Shown: positions 55,238 through 64,000, numbered from the stretch's first letter. The stretch: DNA of 64,000 bases from Bacteroidaceae bacterium (GCA_017453465.1 JAFTEV010000061.1:1-64000), one strand, 5' to 3'. Notes: a model not told the origin generated them from the sequence alone. Numbers and translations are program-made.

Positions 55238-56278
55238 ATGTATCCTCTCCTCTTCGAGCCTAACCTTCATCCCGTAGTCTGGGGCGGCCATCAGCTGCGC
55301 CCCTACAAGGGACTGACACCCACCGACCAACCCATAGGTGAAAGCTGGGAAGTCAGTGCCGTCCCCTCCAGCGTCAGCATCATCAGCAACGGCCCCCTCG
55401 CAGGGCAAGACCTCGTCAGCGTAGTCAACCGCTACGGCGCAGACCTCTTGGGCAGAGCCGTCTATGAGCAATATGGTGGCCAGCTACCCCTGCTCGTCAA
55501 GTTCATCGATGCAGCCGACGACCTCAGCATACAGGTGCACCCCAACGATGAGCTGGCACGCCGCCGTCACAACAAGAACGGCAAGACCGAATGCTGGTAC
55601 ATCATCGATGCCAAGCCTGGTTCCTACCTTTATGCAGGACTGAAAGAGCACATCACCCCCTACGAATATCAGCAGCGCGTGGCCGACGGCACCATCACCG
55701 AAGTCCTTGCCCGCCACGCTGTCAAGGCTGGCGATGTCTTCTACCTTCCCGCAGGACGCATCCACGCCATCTGTGGCGGCATCCTCCTCGCCGAGGTGCA
55801 GCAGAGCAGCGATGTCACCTACCGCATCTTCGATTACAACCGCCCAGGACTTGACGGCATGCCTCGCCCGCTCCACACAGAACTTGCCCTCGAAGCCATC
55901 GACTTCAACGTGGAAGATCAGTACGGCACGCTATACACCGAGGCTGCCAACCGTGCCAACCCCTGCGTCAACTCCCCCTACTTCAAGGTACGCATCGTCA
56001 ACACCACAGGCCCCTTCCACCGCGACCTCATCAAGTACGACTCCTTCATCATCACCATGTGCATTCAGGGCGACTGCCAGCTACGCATCCGTCAGACGGG
56101 TGACACCATCCTCTTGCGCCAAGGTCACACAGCCCTCATCCCCGCTCTCATTGCCGACTACGACATCATCCCCACCAACCAGCAAAACCACACCCGTCTG
56201 CTCGATGCCTACATCGATAACAAAGACCGCAGCCTCACCAGCCGAGTCACCCGCTTCCTGCACATCACCAAGAAGTAG
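55238..56278 (+). CDS. manA: Mannose-6-phosphate isomerase, class I, 346 aa
   Basis: It interconverts mannose 6-phosphate and fructose 6-phosphate, linking glycan precursors to glycolysis; it is a cytoplasmic zinc enzyme of the cupin type. The zinc ligands are visible: Gln and His in LSIQVHPND, Glu in GKTECWYII and His in YLPAGRIHAICGG. IGESWEVSAVP is a family signature near the N-terminus. The ATG at 55238 gives MYPLLFEPNLHPVVWGG, the expected start; the upstream TTG at 55205 would add residues from the flank of the dispersed repeat. It is about 320 residues in typical members, so 346 is normal for Bacteroidetes. Confidence 0.93.
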   Translation: MYPLLFEPNLHPVVWGGHQLRPYKGLTPTDQPIGESWEVSAVPSSVSIISNGPLAGQDLVSVVNRYGADLLGRAVYEQYGGQLPLLVKFIDAADDLSIQVHPNDELARRRHNKNGKTECWYIIDAKPGSYLYAGLKEHITPYEYQQRVADGTITEVLARHAVKAGDVFYLPAGRIHAICGGILLAEVQQSSDVTYRIFDYNRPGLDGMPRPLHTELALEAIDFNVEDQYGTLYTEAANRANPCVNSPYFKVRIVNTTGPFHRDLIKYDSFIITMCIQGDCQLRIRQTGDTILLRQGHTALIPALIADYDIIPTNQQNHTRLLDAYIDNKDRSLTSRVTRFLHITKK

Positions 56279-56350
56279 TCGATTGTTTAGAAATAAAGTA
56301 AAAGTCGAAGTCAATGCTTCGTTTAGTCGAAATATAAAATAAAAAAGAAT

Positions 56351-56782
56351 ATGCAAATGGATAAGCAACAATTAAAAGAAAGAGGAGCAAAGGTTATAGA
56401 ACTTGCAGTAGCCTTTTGTAATGAGCACTTGGATGAAGAGTGCGCAGAATTATGTACAAAACTTGTGCAAAAACTTGGACGCAAGCGTTCCTGCCCACTA
56501 CAATCAGGAAGGATTGAGATATGGGCAGCTGCTTCTGTATATACCATCTGTAGCATCAACTTCATGTTTAGCAAAAGTTCACGGTTGAGCACATCTTCTT
56601 CAGAAATTGCGGAGCATTTCGGGGCAAGTGGCTCAACAATTGCACAGAAATCGAGAGTCATCAAAGACTTACTTAAGATAAGCAACGTTTTTGACCCTAA
56701 TTTCTCTCTGAAGGAGATTGCCGATAACAATCCATTCAATCACCTTGTGATGAGAAATGGTTTCATTTTCTTTGATGAGTAA
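56351..56782 (+). CDS. DUF6398-like protein, 143 aa
   Basis: The central stretch ELCTKLVQKLGRKRSCPLQSGRIEIWAA and IAEHFGASGSTIAQKSRVI resemble DUF6398, a small family seen in Bacteroidetes and Firmicutes. The latter segment looks like a helix-turn-helix. No signal peptide or membrane segment is present. It lies 72 bp after manA and just before an XRE regulator remnant. Function is unknown. The start could equally be Met at 56357. Confidence 0.7.
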   Translation: MQMDKQQLKERGAKVIELAVAFCNEHLDEECAELCTKLVQKLGRKRSCPLQSGRIEIWAAASVYTICSINFMFSKSSRLSTSSSEIAEHFGASGSTIAQKSRVIKDLLKISNVFDPNFSLKEIADNNPFNHLVMRNGFIFFDE

Positions 56783-56795
56783 AAAAGGTAAAGAT

Positions 56796-56900
56796 ATGAT
56801 ATTTGGAAAGAAAATAAAAGAACTCAGAGATGAGCATGGTCTGCTGCAGCGACAGCTGTCAGCAGCGTTAGAGATTGATACCCCTATGTATAGTAGATAG
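56796..56900 (+). pseudogene. Remnant of an XRE-type helix-turn-helix regulator, 34 aa
   Basis: The start FGKKIKELRDEHGLLQRQLS and EIDTPMYS match the first half of the XRE-type regulators of Bacteroidetes, which normally go on SKIERGERRAKREQV. Here the frame stops at TAG right after YSR. The rest is not found in any frame of the following sequence. It starts 13 bp after the DUF6398-like gene. Confidence 0.6.
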
Positions 56901-57132
56901 AGCGTTGAACACCTGAATAGTTACAGTAGTTATGAAAAACTCTAAAAAATGCTAATGACTTAGGGCACTTTAGGAACAGGGGTTCTGCCTTTGGTGGATG
57001 GCGTTGGGGATGTTTTTGGGGTGTTTGGACGAATGGCTTGGTGGACTGGGAGGACGGCAGTTCCTTGTGCTGCTGTAGTCTATGGAAAAACAGAAGGTTA
57101 AGCGGGTTGTGAATAGGCAACCAGCCGGGGCG

Positions 57133-57216
57133 GTGTAGGCAATGCGTCTGGTTCGTGTAGGCAATGAAGTGGGATTGATTGCCTACGCGGGAGCGACGCA
57201 TTGCCTATGTCGCTCG
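57133..57216. repeat. Hairpin repeat with ATTGCCTA arms, copy C
   Basis: It contains GTGTAGGCAATG, GATTGCCTACGCGGGAGCG and ACGCATTGCCTATG, closely matching copy B (42639-42705) and, partly, copy A (18515-18593). The paired TAGGCAAT/ATTGCCTA words give it a hairpin form. Confidence 0.82.
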
Positions 57217-57398
57217 GAGGTATTGCCGACGGGATGCCGTTGGGGATGGGGTGGTGGAGGCTTGGGTGTGAAGTCCTGCCGTAAACAGATTTTAACGGAT
57301 GCTGGAATCTGTCGATTTGAAAGTGCGGATGTGGGGAGGTGAAAGCGGGGCGGTCAACGCTTTGTACCGCAGTTGCGGTCTTTGGAAAAACCAGAAAA

Positions 57399-57456
57399 AA
57401 CGAAGTAAAACCAGAAAAAACATGGCTTTGCGTGTTTTCTCTGGTTTTACTTCGTA
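57399..57456. terminator. Large inverted repeat at the end of the GLUG gene
   Basis: The left arm ACGAAGTAAAACCAGA (57399-57414) and right arm TCTGGTTTTACTTCGT (57440-57455) are exact complements; the paired region extends inward into AAAAAC/GTTTTC. It lies 27 bp beyond the stop of the GLUG protein gene and is AT-rich with T runs on both strands. It is likely a bidirectional terminator. Confidence 0.75.
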
Positions 57457-57482
57457 CGTTTTTGAGTTTTGCGTTTGATATT

Positions 57483-58967
57483 CTAATTGTGAATGATGAA
57501 TATCTTTCCGTTGTTGATGTAGATGCCTTTGGCTGAAGGCGTGCCGTCCAGTCGGCGGCCACTCAGGTCGTACCAGGGGGTGGGGGCAGTGGATGGGTCG
57601 CTGATGGGGAGGGTGATGGACGTTACGTTTTCTGGCTCGAACTGAAGTTCAAACCTACGAATCTTGGCTGGGGTGGTGGTCTTCAGCTGGAAGTAGGCGC
57701 GGCAGGAGCCAATGGTCATGGCCGCATCGGGGTAATAGAGCAAGTTCTTGTCTCCCAGATAGAGCAGGGTGGGGTTCGCCTCGGTGATGTTGAGGGGGGA
57801 GAAGATACCCTTGAAGTCCACTGTTCCGTCGCTGGTGGTGACGGTGGTGGGCTGGTTGTTGATGGTCACGCCGAGGAAGAGCGGGTTGGACAGATTGTCG
57901 GTGATGGCTTCGTCCCACTTCACGATGTAGGGCTTGCCAGCCTCTATGCTGGTGACATCGGTGAAGTTGATGGTCAGCACGCCTGTTGAGGCATTGAAAC
58001 CAGAAGTTATGGGATTCAGCTCCTTGACTGTGGCTCCAGCTATGGGCGAGCGTCCGTTCTGGGTGGCAGGAATGCTGAAGGGCAGACACAGCGTGTTCCA
58101 AGCCTCGTCGCTGTAGATGGTGCGGTCGGCCAAGAGTACTTTCTGGTAGGTTTTCCCATTGGCTGTGCTGAGGGCTTCATCGTTGCTTGTGGCGTTTGCC
58201 AATACGAGGCTGGCTTCAGACTGCTTGCCGTTCATGTAGAAGCAACCTGTGACGGCACCAAGGTTGTTGCCGCAGATGGCTCCACTCCAGCTGCTGCCAT
58301 CCCCCTTGCTGCTGACTTCGGCACGCACAAAGCTGTGGCTTACTTTGCCGCCCGAAGTGTTATTGCCGACGATGCCGCTCAGGTTGTTGTTGGTGTAGGT
58401 GCTGCCTGTATATACACGCCCCAGGTTGTAGCAGTTCTCTACGCTTCCCGTGTTTTCGCCAACGATGCCGCCCACGTTGGCGTTGTTCTGATTCCCATAT
58501 ACGGTTACGCCCCTGTTGGCACAGCCCACGATGGTCCCTTGGTTCCTTCCAGCAATGGCTCCAACGTAGCAGGTTGCGCTGTAGCCTCCCAATTTGGATA
58601 TCTGTACGGTAAGGCTGCTGACGGTCAGGTCTTTGATGCAACCTGCTGTACCAACATGGCCGAAGAGACCTGCCATGAAGCCTGTGTCGGTGGCATTGAG
58701 GTCAACTTCGAGGTTGGTAATCTTGTGCCCTTGTCCGTCGAAGGTGCCTTGGAAGGGTTTTGAAGAGGTGCCGATGGGCATCCAAGGGGTGGCCAGTTCA
58801 ATGTCTTTCGTCAGCGTGACGGTCTTGCCGCTGTAGTCTGTGCCGCTGTTCACTTCTGTGGCCAACGTAGCCAGCTCACTGGCTGTAGAGACAGTTGTGA
58901 TGGTTTGTGCCTTGATGGTTGCCACGGCGAGGAGAAAGGCGGAAATGAGGAGTAGTGTTTTTTTCAT
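57483..58967 (-). CDS. Secreted GLUG-repeat protein with T9SS-like tail, 494 aa
   Basis: The signal peptide ends TIKAQ (about residue 21). The region 40-260 carries repeated GLUG-type strands (GLFGHVGTAGCIKDLTV, GAIAGRNQGTIVGCAN, GGIVGENTGSVENCYN, GIVGNNTSGGKVSHS, AICGNNLGAVTG), the beta-helix repeat of GLUG proteins. A second domain (about 270-430) has the AWNTLCLPFSI-type strand found in many Prevotella surface proteins. The tail WYDLSGRRLDGTPSAKGIYINN resembles a T9SS sorting signal. It is 12 bp after the small lipoprotein, so the two share an operon. It is likely a surface protein of unknown ligand. Confidence 0.82.
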   Translation of the reverse strand: MKKTLLLISAFLLAVATIKAQTITTVSTASELATLATEVNSGTDYSGKTVTLTKDIELATPWMPIGTSSKPFQGTFDGQGHKITNLEVDLNATDTGFMAGLFGHVGTAGCIKDLTVSSLTVQISKLGGYSATCYVGAIAGRNQGTIVGCANRGVTVYGNQNNANVGGIVGENTGSVENCYNLGRVYTGSTYTNNNLSGIVGNNTSGGKVSHSFVRAEVSSKGDGSSWSGAICGNNLGAVTGCFYMNGKQSEASLVLANATSNDEALSTANGKTYQKVLLADRTIYSDEAWNTLCLPFSIPATQNGRSPIAGATVKELNPITSGFNASTGVLTINFTDVTSIEAGKPYIVKWDEAITDNLSNPLFLGVTINNQPTTVTTSDGTVDFKGIFSPLNITEANPTLLYLGDKNLLYYPDAAMTIGSCRAYFQLKTTTPAKIRRFELQFEPENVTSITLPISDPSTAPTPWYDLSGRRLDGTPSAKGIYINNGKIFIIHN

Positions 58968-58979
58968 GTGTGTTGACTT

Positions 58980-59495
58980 TTAGAATGTCGTTGTAAACAT
59001 GGGGCGATAGATGCCGCTGTCGCCGATGGGGGCTGTAGAGGCATCGAAAGTGGCCCAGTCTTTCATGGTAAAGATGCGGTGCAGGCGGTCGCAGTAGTAG
59101 TGCAGATCTATGCTCTTTTCACCGCCGCCCCCGTTGGCGATGGTCAGCGGGAAATAGACGAAGCCCATGGTTGACTTGGGGCTTGTTACGGCACGCACGT
59201 CGCCATCTATGGTGGCACACATCAGGTCTTGCTCGCTCTGGTAGTAGGCCAGGGTGTCGCCCAGTTCCACTTGCACCGACATGGAGAGTTCGAAGTTTTC
59301 ATACCGGGGTGCAATCCATGTGGTAGGGCGTGAAGCTGTCCCTTGGGTCAGGTAGGCAGGTGTTTCGGCCAGTCCTTCCGTTTGTTCTTCTGTCGGTAGT
59401 TGTTTGATTGTGTCGTCATCGTCTGAGCTGCACGCCCCCATGATGATGAGGAGAGTGAAGAGTGAGGAGTAAAGTGTGAAAAATCTGAGTTTCAT
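58980..59495 (-). CDS. Small lipoprotein, 171 aa, unknown function
   Basis: The signal peptide RFFTLYSSLFTLLIIMGAC gives Cys22 followed by SSDDDD, a classic Bacteroidetes surface-lipoprotein signal. The mature part is a beta-rich domain (ENFELSMSVQVELGDTLAYY, MGFVYFPLTIA, IDLHYYCDRLHRIFTM) without a match I recognise. It is cotranscribed with the GLUG gene 12 bp downstream. The DNA for residues 2-15 (59453-59495) is itself a copy of the GTGAAAAGTG-type repeat found in the gap just upstream, so the repeat has been recruited into the signal peptide. Confidence 0.75.
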   Translation of the reverse strand: MKLRFFTLYSSLFTLLIIMGACSSDDDDTIKQLPTEEQTEGLAETPAYLTQGTASRPTTWIAPRYENFELSMSVQVELGDTLAYYQSEQDLMCATIDGDVRAVTSPKSTMGFVYFPLTIANGGGGEKSIDLHYYCDRLHRIFTMKDWATFDASTAPIGDSGIYRPMFTTTF

Positions 59496-59558
59496 TGTTC
59501 TTGCGGGATTTTCGAGGATTTAGGAATTAGGAATGAGGAGTTGATACATCTGATTAAG

Positions 59559-59668
59559 TGAAAAGTGAAGAGTGAAAAGTGAAAAATCTGAATTTCTGTT
59601 TAGCCAGCATCAGGCTGCATTTAGCCCCAGTAATTTAGATTTTTCACTATTCACTTTTAACTTTTCAT
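59559..59668. repeat. GTGAAAAGTG-type repeat forming an inverted pair
   Basis: The left arm (59559-59593: AAGTGAAGAGTGAAAAGTG then AAAAATCTGAA) and the right arm (59634-59668, complementary, TTAGATTTTTCACTATTCAC) pair over about 33 bp. A related third copy lies in the 5' end of the lipoprotein gene (59453-59495). It may act as a hairpin between the LamG gene and the lipoprotein gene. Confidence 0.7.
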
Positions 59669-59688
59669 TTCCATCTACAATTGTCAAA

Positions 59689-62600
59689 TTACTTAATGAT
59701 TACTTTCTCGTTGTTGTGGATATATACGCCTGTGGTGGTTGGACGCTTGGCGAGCTTGATGCCACTCAGTGTGTACCAGCCGTCTGCTGTCAGCTCGTCG
59801 CTCGTGACGAAGTCGATGGATGTCGGGTCGTCGGGTGTGCCGAAGGCGGCATCTGGCTGGTAGCTCATCTGGTGGCTGCTGGTTGTGGCTACCACCTTGT
59901 CGTCGTGTTCCAGCGTGAAGATGAGTTCGCTTGTTGCGGCCTTGGCATCGCCTATGTTCAGGTAGAACACGCCCTCAGTGTCGGCTACGGCCACACCGCA
60001 GACTTCGGCTCCACGCCATGCTGTCAGCACATCGCCTTCGGCTGCATCTACACCTTTGGCCTTGGCCACCATGGTCATGCTTGTGCCGCTTCGGTTCACG
60101 TAGCGGGCACGGGCCAAGGAACTGCCTCCGTTGTAGCGCGAAGCACCAAAGTAGATAGGATAGGTGAAGGAGGCACTGCCCGCAGCATTGCGCTTGAGCA
60201 TATAGCCCTCGCCCACCTTCATGTACTTCAGTGTTCCCTTCCAGCTCTTGTTGCCGTCGCCATCCACGCTGAGCACGGCAAATTCGCTCTGCGACTTGAT
60301 GATGTCGCCCGCCGAAGCCTTGTCGGTGTAGTCGGCCAGTGCTGTGCCTACAGGCAGGTTCAGCTGTGCGAGATAGCTGATGCGGTTCCAGCCAGAATGT
60401 ACTGTCAGGACATCGTAGATGGGGAATCCCGATATGTATGCAGTCTTGTCTCCGTGACTATAGAAGCGGAACATTTGTTCTGGGTCGATTTTCACCACCT
60501 TGTCTGCTTCGTCCCATGCCAGGATGGGATTCTTCGGATCATCGGCATTGTAGAGCTGCTTGTAGGAAATCTGCGCACTGGTTCCGTCGGCCTTGATAAT
60601 CTCCAGACCGTCGCCCACGGCCCACTTCGTGGCTCTTCCCAGCAGTTGGCCTATGGGCAAGCGCACTGGTTCCACGTTGAGGGAAATCCAGTTCCAGCCA
60701 TCTTGCAGCTGGATGGTCTGCACCACGCCGTTGTTGGCTTCGAACTGGTATGGCTCATCGGGTGTGCCCACGATGCTGCCAAGGCGGAATGTGCTCACTT
60801 CGGGTGAACTCAACAGTACGTGGATGACACCTGTCGAGGCATCGTAGAACTCGTAGCGCAGCGGTGTCTCTTCCGCACTGCTGCCAAAGATGGTCAGGTA
60901 GGCCACGCCACCCTCGGCATTGTTTGGGTCTGCATCCAGCCCAGCCACGCCTAGTGTGCGGTGATCTTCGCCAAAGACAGCCAGACGGTCCTCTGGGTCA
61001 TTCATGATGACTCCGCCAATATTCACGTTGGCAATGACGTTCATCGTGAGGTTGCCCTGGAGCAGTGACTGGTCAACAGCCCAGTCGGGAGCCTCACGGC
61101 GCACCTTGATGTTGATGGGCAGCGGCTCGTTCATGCCGTCTTCACCCACAAGGCTGATGACTTCATCGAAGTTGCCGATGTTGATGTAGGGCGAAATCGT
61201 AAACGTGATGGTCTCCTCGCCGAGTGCGCCCACCGAGCCGCTTGTCCGCGAAGCTGTCATCCAGACGGGCGGTCCCTCCAGCGAGTAGCGACGAGCCTTG
61301 CCGCTCAGGTTCTGGATGGTAGCTTCGAATGTGGTCTCCTCGCCATACACAGTCGAGAGCGAGAGGGTCTTCTTGTTCCAGCGCAGCGGATTGCGATAGA
61401 CGTAGAGGTCCATGGCCACAGGCGAGGCGAGCAGGTTGCCTTGCATGTCGGCCACGTCGCGCACTACGATATAGACGTGCGTCTTTTCGATGCGCTCGTC
61501 GGGCACGTCGAGGTTGATGAGCAGGTCTTTGCTGTCTGCCACGAAAGAGTATTTGATGTTCTCCAGTGACTGAGTGCCGCGCATGGGTGCATAGAGTGTG
61601 CGGTCGGCCAGTCGGTCCACCATGTCCTGAGCGACGATGGTGTCACGCTGTGCGGTCAGCTGGCCAGTAGTCTTGTCTTTGTAGCGTTTCAGACTGACAC
61701 CCGTAGGCATCAGGCGTTGCTGATTGTCCGTCTGCAACTCGTTCTGCGAGAAGTTCAGGTAGGCCATCAAGCCCATCTCTTCGCCCGTCGGTGTTATCCT
61801 GCTGAATGCCTTGATGCTGTTTTCGGGCAGTGCCATCTCAAACATGGCAATCTCGTCAATGTGTCCCGTGATGGGGGTCTTAATGCTGCCAGATTCGTAA
61901 GTGGCACCTGCTGCCAGCTGGTTTCCTTTGATGCCGCCCAGCGTATCTACGGCAAAGGTGCTCCTCAGTTCGTTATCCACATAGAGGCAGCCCACATTGC
62001 GTGAGCGGCACACCGTCAGGGCTGTGTGATGCCATTGTCCGTCGGACACATACGTACTTGTGGGAATGTCAAGACCACCCAGGTGGAGGTCGAGCGAGCC
62101 ACCTTTCACACCGAAGTTGAAGTGTTCGCTGGCTTCGGCCTCATCCTCAGCACGTCCGTTGGCCAGCAGCGTGCCCTCCAAGTCGGAAGTGCGGAACCAG
62201 AACATCAGCGTGTAGTCCTGATGGCTCCATCGCTGGAACTTGTCGGGAGCCAGTCGGAAGCCCTGCTGTCCGTCCAGCTTCATGCCGATGCCGTCGGGCA
62301 CCTTCCATGAAGCCCCTGTCAGCGTCAGGTCGCTGCCCGACTCTACGGTGTTGTAGCAATAATCGCCATTGCCCTCATTCAGCGGATAATTGTCAAGCAG
62401 TCCCAGTTCGTAGCCAGTCAGACGTTTCATGCTGTAGTCGCTCATCTCGCTCTGGGACAGTACACGGCCCCACAGCCTGAACTCCAGCATTTCGCCTTCG
62501 TAGTTTGGTGCCTTGTACCCCCTTCCGAAGTAGGGCTGATTACCGCCAAGCACGAGGGGACCAAAGCCTTCGTAGCAAGCAGGATGTGTAAACTGGCCAA

Positions 62601-64000
62601 TCTGTTTTGTTCCGTCGTAGAAACTAATGCCTGTAGTCTGGCTGTCCTGGTTGTTCTGGAAGGTGATTTGCACTCGATGCAAACCGTCGAAATCTATAGG
62701 TGCCGTCGAAGTGTATTCCTTAGAAACACTGCCAGTCGTGTCTTCCATGGTGATGAAAGCTGTCAGCCGGCGGTCGGCGGTCAGGCTCAGTTCCAGCTGC
62801 TGGCTGCCTTGGCCATGAGTCATAAATGTCATCGGCTGGCCATTGTTGTCGGGCTTAAGCATTACATCCACCGTGAACGACTTGCCTGCCAGATTGCGCG
62901 AACCTTTCGATACGGCAAAGCCATTCCCGTTGAAACGCAGGTCGGTTGAAAGCGCGATGTTGCTCGAATTGGTCTGTCCCAGCACCTGGAAATTGTTCAG
63001 TGGACGCAGATAGTTGCCTGCAATCTGTTCAGAGAAGCGCAGCATAATATCGTCGCCGATGTCCAAGATGCCATCTTCTGGCTTTGGTGTTCCGAAGAGC
63101 TGCGGACGGCGCGTGTCCTTAATTCCAGTCAAGATTTCTGACGAGCGCGTCAGGTAGCCACCACCATGGCGGCAGTAGTTCACGGCACGCAGGTCGTACT
63201 GCTGCTCAATGGGGTCTATCTCACCGTAGAAGTTGGCCACGATGCGTCCGTCGTCCTCAATCATCTGACAAACGCCGCTGGCCTTCGCCATCAGGAGCGA
63301 ATCGCTGTAGAACGAGCAGACGTTCACCCACTCCTTGTCGCCCTGATTCGACAGCTTGTACTGCAGTTCGATGTGGTCGAAGCCACGGTAGTTCACGTTG
63401 AAGCCGTCGATGACCACTGGCATGTAGTATTGCTGGAGGCGTGTGTCGAACTGCGACTCCGTGTTGATTACCCACTTGTCGCCAGGCAGCGAGATGTTCA
63501 CCTTGCCCGCCGTAGGCACGAAGTGGGCAGAAAGGTAAACCGTTTGAATACGTTTCTTGTCATTGGAATCGAAGAGGCTGATGCCTACATTTTCGTAGTC
63601 GAACTCGGCTCCTGGATAGAACTCCACTTGCTTGGTCACCACGCTGCCCGCAGGGATGTAAACAGCAGACCCGGTTCCCGATAGTGGCACGCCTTCTATC
63701 TGCAACTTGGCACCCTTCGCGTTGGATGGGTCATTCAGGAAGTAGCTGAACACCTCTGTGGCCAGGGCTGGAGCCTCGCTCTCGTTGGCCATGTGGATGG
63801 TGAAGCGTGCAGGTTCGTCGTAGGGCACGTTGCTCACCGTCTGTTCGTCAGCCCAGATGCGTAAGCGGTCAATTTCGATGGTCTTTGCATCAAGCAGCGT
63901 GCCAGCATTGTAGTATTTCGTGAGACGCTCGTCCTCGTATGGTGCACAGGTGGCACCTCCTCGTGTGCGATAAACCAGGCTGCGGTACATCTGTGGCGTG
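59689..64000 (-). CDS. Large LamG-domain surface protein with T9SS-like tail (5'-truncated by the window)
   Basis: The frame is open to the window end, so the N-terminus lies beyond it; about 1435 residues are seen. Two LamG/Con A-like jelly-roll domains occur at about 345-515 and 565-730 (FTVDVMLKPDNNGQPM, LWGRVLSQSEMS; HQDYTLMFWFRTSDLEGT, DGQWHHTALTV). An Ig-like region with PVWMTASRTSGSVGALGEETITFTIS follows. Later come two related GWNWISLNVE/GWNRISYLAQ repeats, then the tail WYTLSGIKLAKRPTTTGVYIHN, a T9SS-type sorting signal. It is probably a secreted, glycan-binding surface protein. The gap to the lipoprotein gene is 193 bp and holds an inverted repeat. Confidence 0.85.
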   Translation of the reverse strand, partial: TPQMYRSLVYRTRGGATCAPYEDERLTKYYNAGTLLDAKTIEIDRLRIWADEQTVSNVPYDEPARFTIHMANESEAPALATEVFSYFLNDPSNAKGAKLQIEGVPLSGTGSAVYIPAGSVVTKQVEFYPGAEFDYENVGISLFDSNDKKRIQTVYLSAHFVPTAGKVNISLPGDKWVINTESQFDTRLQQYYMPVVIDGFNVNYRGFDHIELQYKLSNQGDKEWVNVCSFYSDSLLMAKASGVCQMIEDDGRIVANFYGEIDPIEQQYDLRAVNYCRHGGGYLTRSSEILTGIKDTRRPQLFGTPKPEDGILDIGDDIMLRFSEQIAGNYLRPLNNFQVLGQTNSSNIALSTDLRFNGNGFAVSKGSRNLAGKSFTVDVMLKPDNNGQPMTFMTHGQGSQQLELSLTADRRLTAFITMEDTTGSVSKEYTSTAPIDFDGLHRVQITFQNNQDSQTTGISFYDGTKQIGQFTHPACYEGFGPLVLGGNQPYFGRGYKAPNYEGEMLEFRLWGRVLSQSEMSDYSMKRLTGYELGLLDNYPLNEGNGDYCYNTVESGSDLTLTGASWKVPDGIGMKLDGQQGFRLAPDKFQRWSHQDYTLMFWFRTSDLEGTLLANGRAEDEAEASEHFNFGVKGGSLDLHLGGLDIPTSTYVSDGQWHHTALTVCRSRNVGCLYVDNELRSTFAVDTLGGIKGNQLAAGATYESGSIKTPITGHIDEIAMFEMALPENSIKAFSRITPTGEEMGLMAYLNFSQNELQTDNQQRLMPTGVSLKRYKDKTTGQLTAQRDTIVAQDMVDRLADRTLYAPMRGTQSLENIKYSFVADSKDLLINLDVPDERIEKTHVYIVVRDVADMQGNLLASPVAMDLYVYRNPLRWNKKTLSLSTVYGEETTFEATIQNLSGKARRYSLEGPPVWMTASRTSGSVGALGEETITFTISPYINIGNFDEVISLVGEDGMNEPLPINIKVRREAPDWAVDQSLLQGNLTMNVIANVNIGGVIMNDPEDRLAVFGEDHRTLGVAGLDADPNNAEGGVAYLTIFGSSAEETPLRYEFYDASTGVIHVLLSSPEVSTFRLGSIVGTPDEPYQFEANNGVVQTIQLQDGWNWISLNVEPVRLPIGQLLGRATKWAVGDGLEIIKADGTSAQISYKQLYNADDPKNPILAWDEADKVVKIDPEQMFRFYSHGDKTAYISGFPIYDVLTVHSGWNRISYLAQLNLPVGTALADYTDKASAGDIIKSQSEFAVLSVDGDGNKSWKGTLKYMKVGEGYMLKRNAAGSASFTYPIYFGASRYNGGSSLARARYVNRSGTSMTMVAKAKGVDAAEGDVLTAWRGAEVCGVAVADTEGVFYLNIGDAKAATSELIFTLEHDDKVVATTSSHQMSYQPDAAFGTPDDPTSIDFVTSDELTADGWYTLSGIKLAKRPTTTGVYIHNNEKVIIK

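Larger units (their letters stand above)
56901..57482. other. Gene-free stretch with repeats
   Basis: No gene is supported here. It contains hairpin repeat copy C (57133-57216) and the large inverted repeat at 57399-57456. The DNA between is G-rich with no matches to known RNA genes that I can see. It separates the manA side from the minus-strand GLUG gene. Confidence 0.6.

Noticed and set aside
1..64000. tRNA, rRNA or insertion sequences
   Set aside because: No region showed cloverleaf arms, rRNA landmarks, or transposase or integrase motifs.

Overview
The window looks like a chromosomal segment of a Bacteroidales bacterium, most likely Prevotellaceae. The reasons are Bacteroidetes-type promoters (TTTG, about 20 bp, TAnnTTTG), a large set of fimbrillin-like lipoproteins with an Arg processing motif, proteins with type IX secretion (T9SS)-like C-terminal tails, a TamB/TamL pair and RhuM-family genes. 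There are no rRNA or tRNA genes, no IS elements and no CRISPR array.

Layout. 1-180: end of an upstream operon with a 40-residue membrane peptide and a strong terminator. 245-1192 (-): a SASA-type acetylesterase gene broken by one in-frame TAG. 1193-1695: a divergent control region with a 95-bp inverted repeat made of four palindromes spaced 21-22 bp apart, and a good promoter for the next operon. 1696-18505 (+): a surface-structure cluster of three fimbrillin-like lipoproteins, a 48-residue ORF, a 2538-residue T9SS-type protein, another fimbrillin and a 1113-residue tip-adhesin-like lipoprotein. 18608-38262 (-): a convergent arm with one more fimbrillin and a giant 5846-residue repeat protein. 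A 22-bp tandem repeat array separates these last two genes.

38296-41852: a defence-like patch. It holds an intact Abi (HEPN) gene, a truncated Abi paralogue, two promoter-plus-terminator cassettes on the opposite strand that look like small structured RNAs, and three RhuM paralogues (one cut short) sharing near-identical blocks. 41967-48114: housekeeping and glycan genes: gamma-carbonic-anhydrase-like protein, Xaa-Pro aminopeptidase, an outer-membrane barrel, malate dehydrogenase and a GH53 galactanase. 48120-55058: tamB and a TamL-type BamA-family lipoprotein, apparently in one operon with mdh and GH53. 55238-56900: manA, a DUF6398-like gene and the remnant of an XRE regulator. 57483-64000 (-): a GLUG-repeat protein, a small lipoprotein and a large LamG protein that runs off the window.

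How it fits together. Much of the window is devoted to the cell surface: pilin-like lipoproteins with TR[AS] motifs, four proteins with T9SS-like tails, and the TamB/TamL envelope machinery. Several families of short dispersed repeats sit between the genes: three hairpins with ATTGCCTA, an inverted pair of about 110 bp, a GTGAAAAGTG repeat and a 30-bp repeat. The most interesting features are the 16-repeat giant protein, the Abi gene with its candidate small RNAs, and the helically phased palindrome array upstream of the fimbrillin operon.
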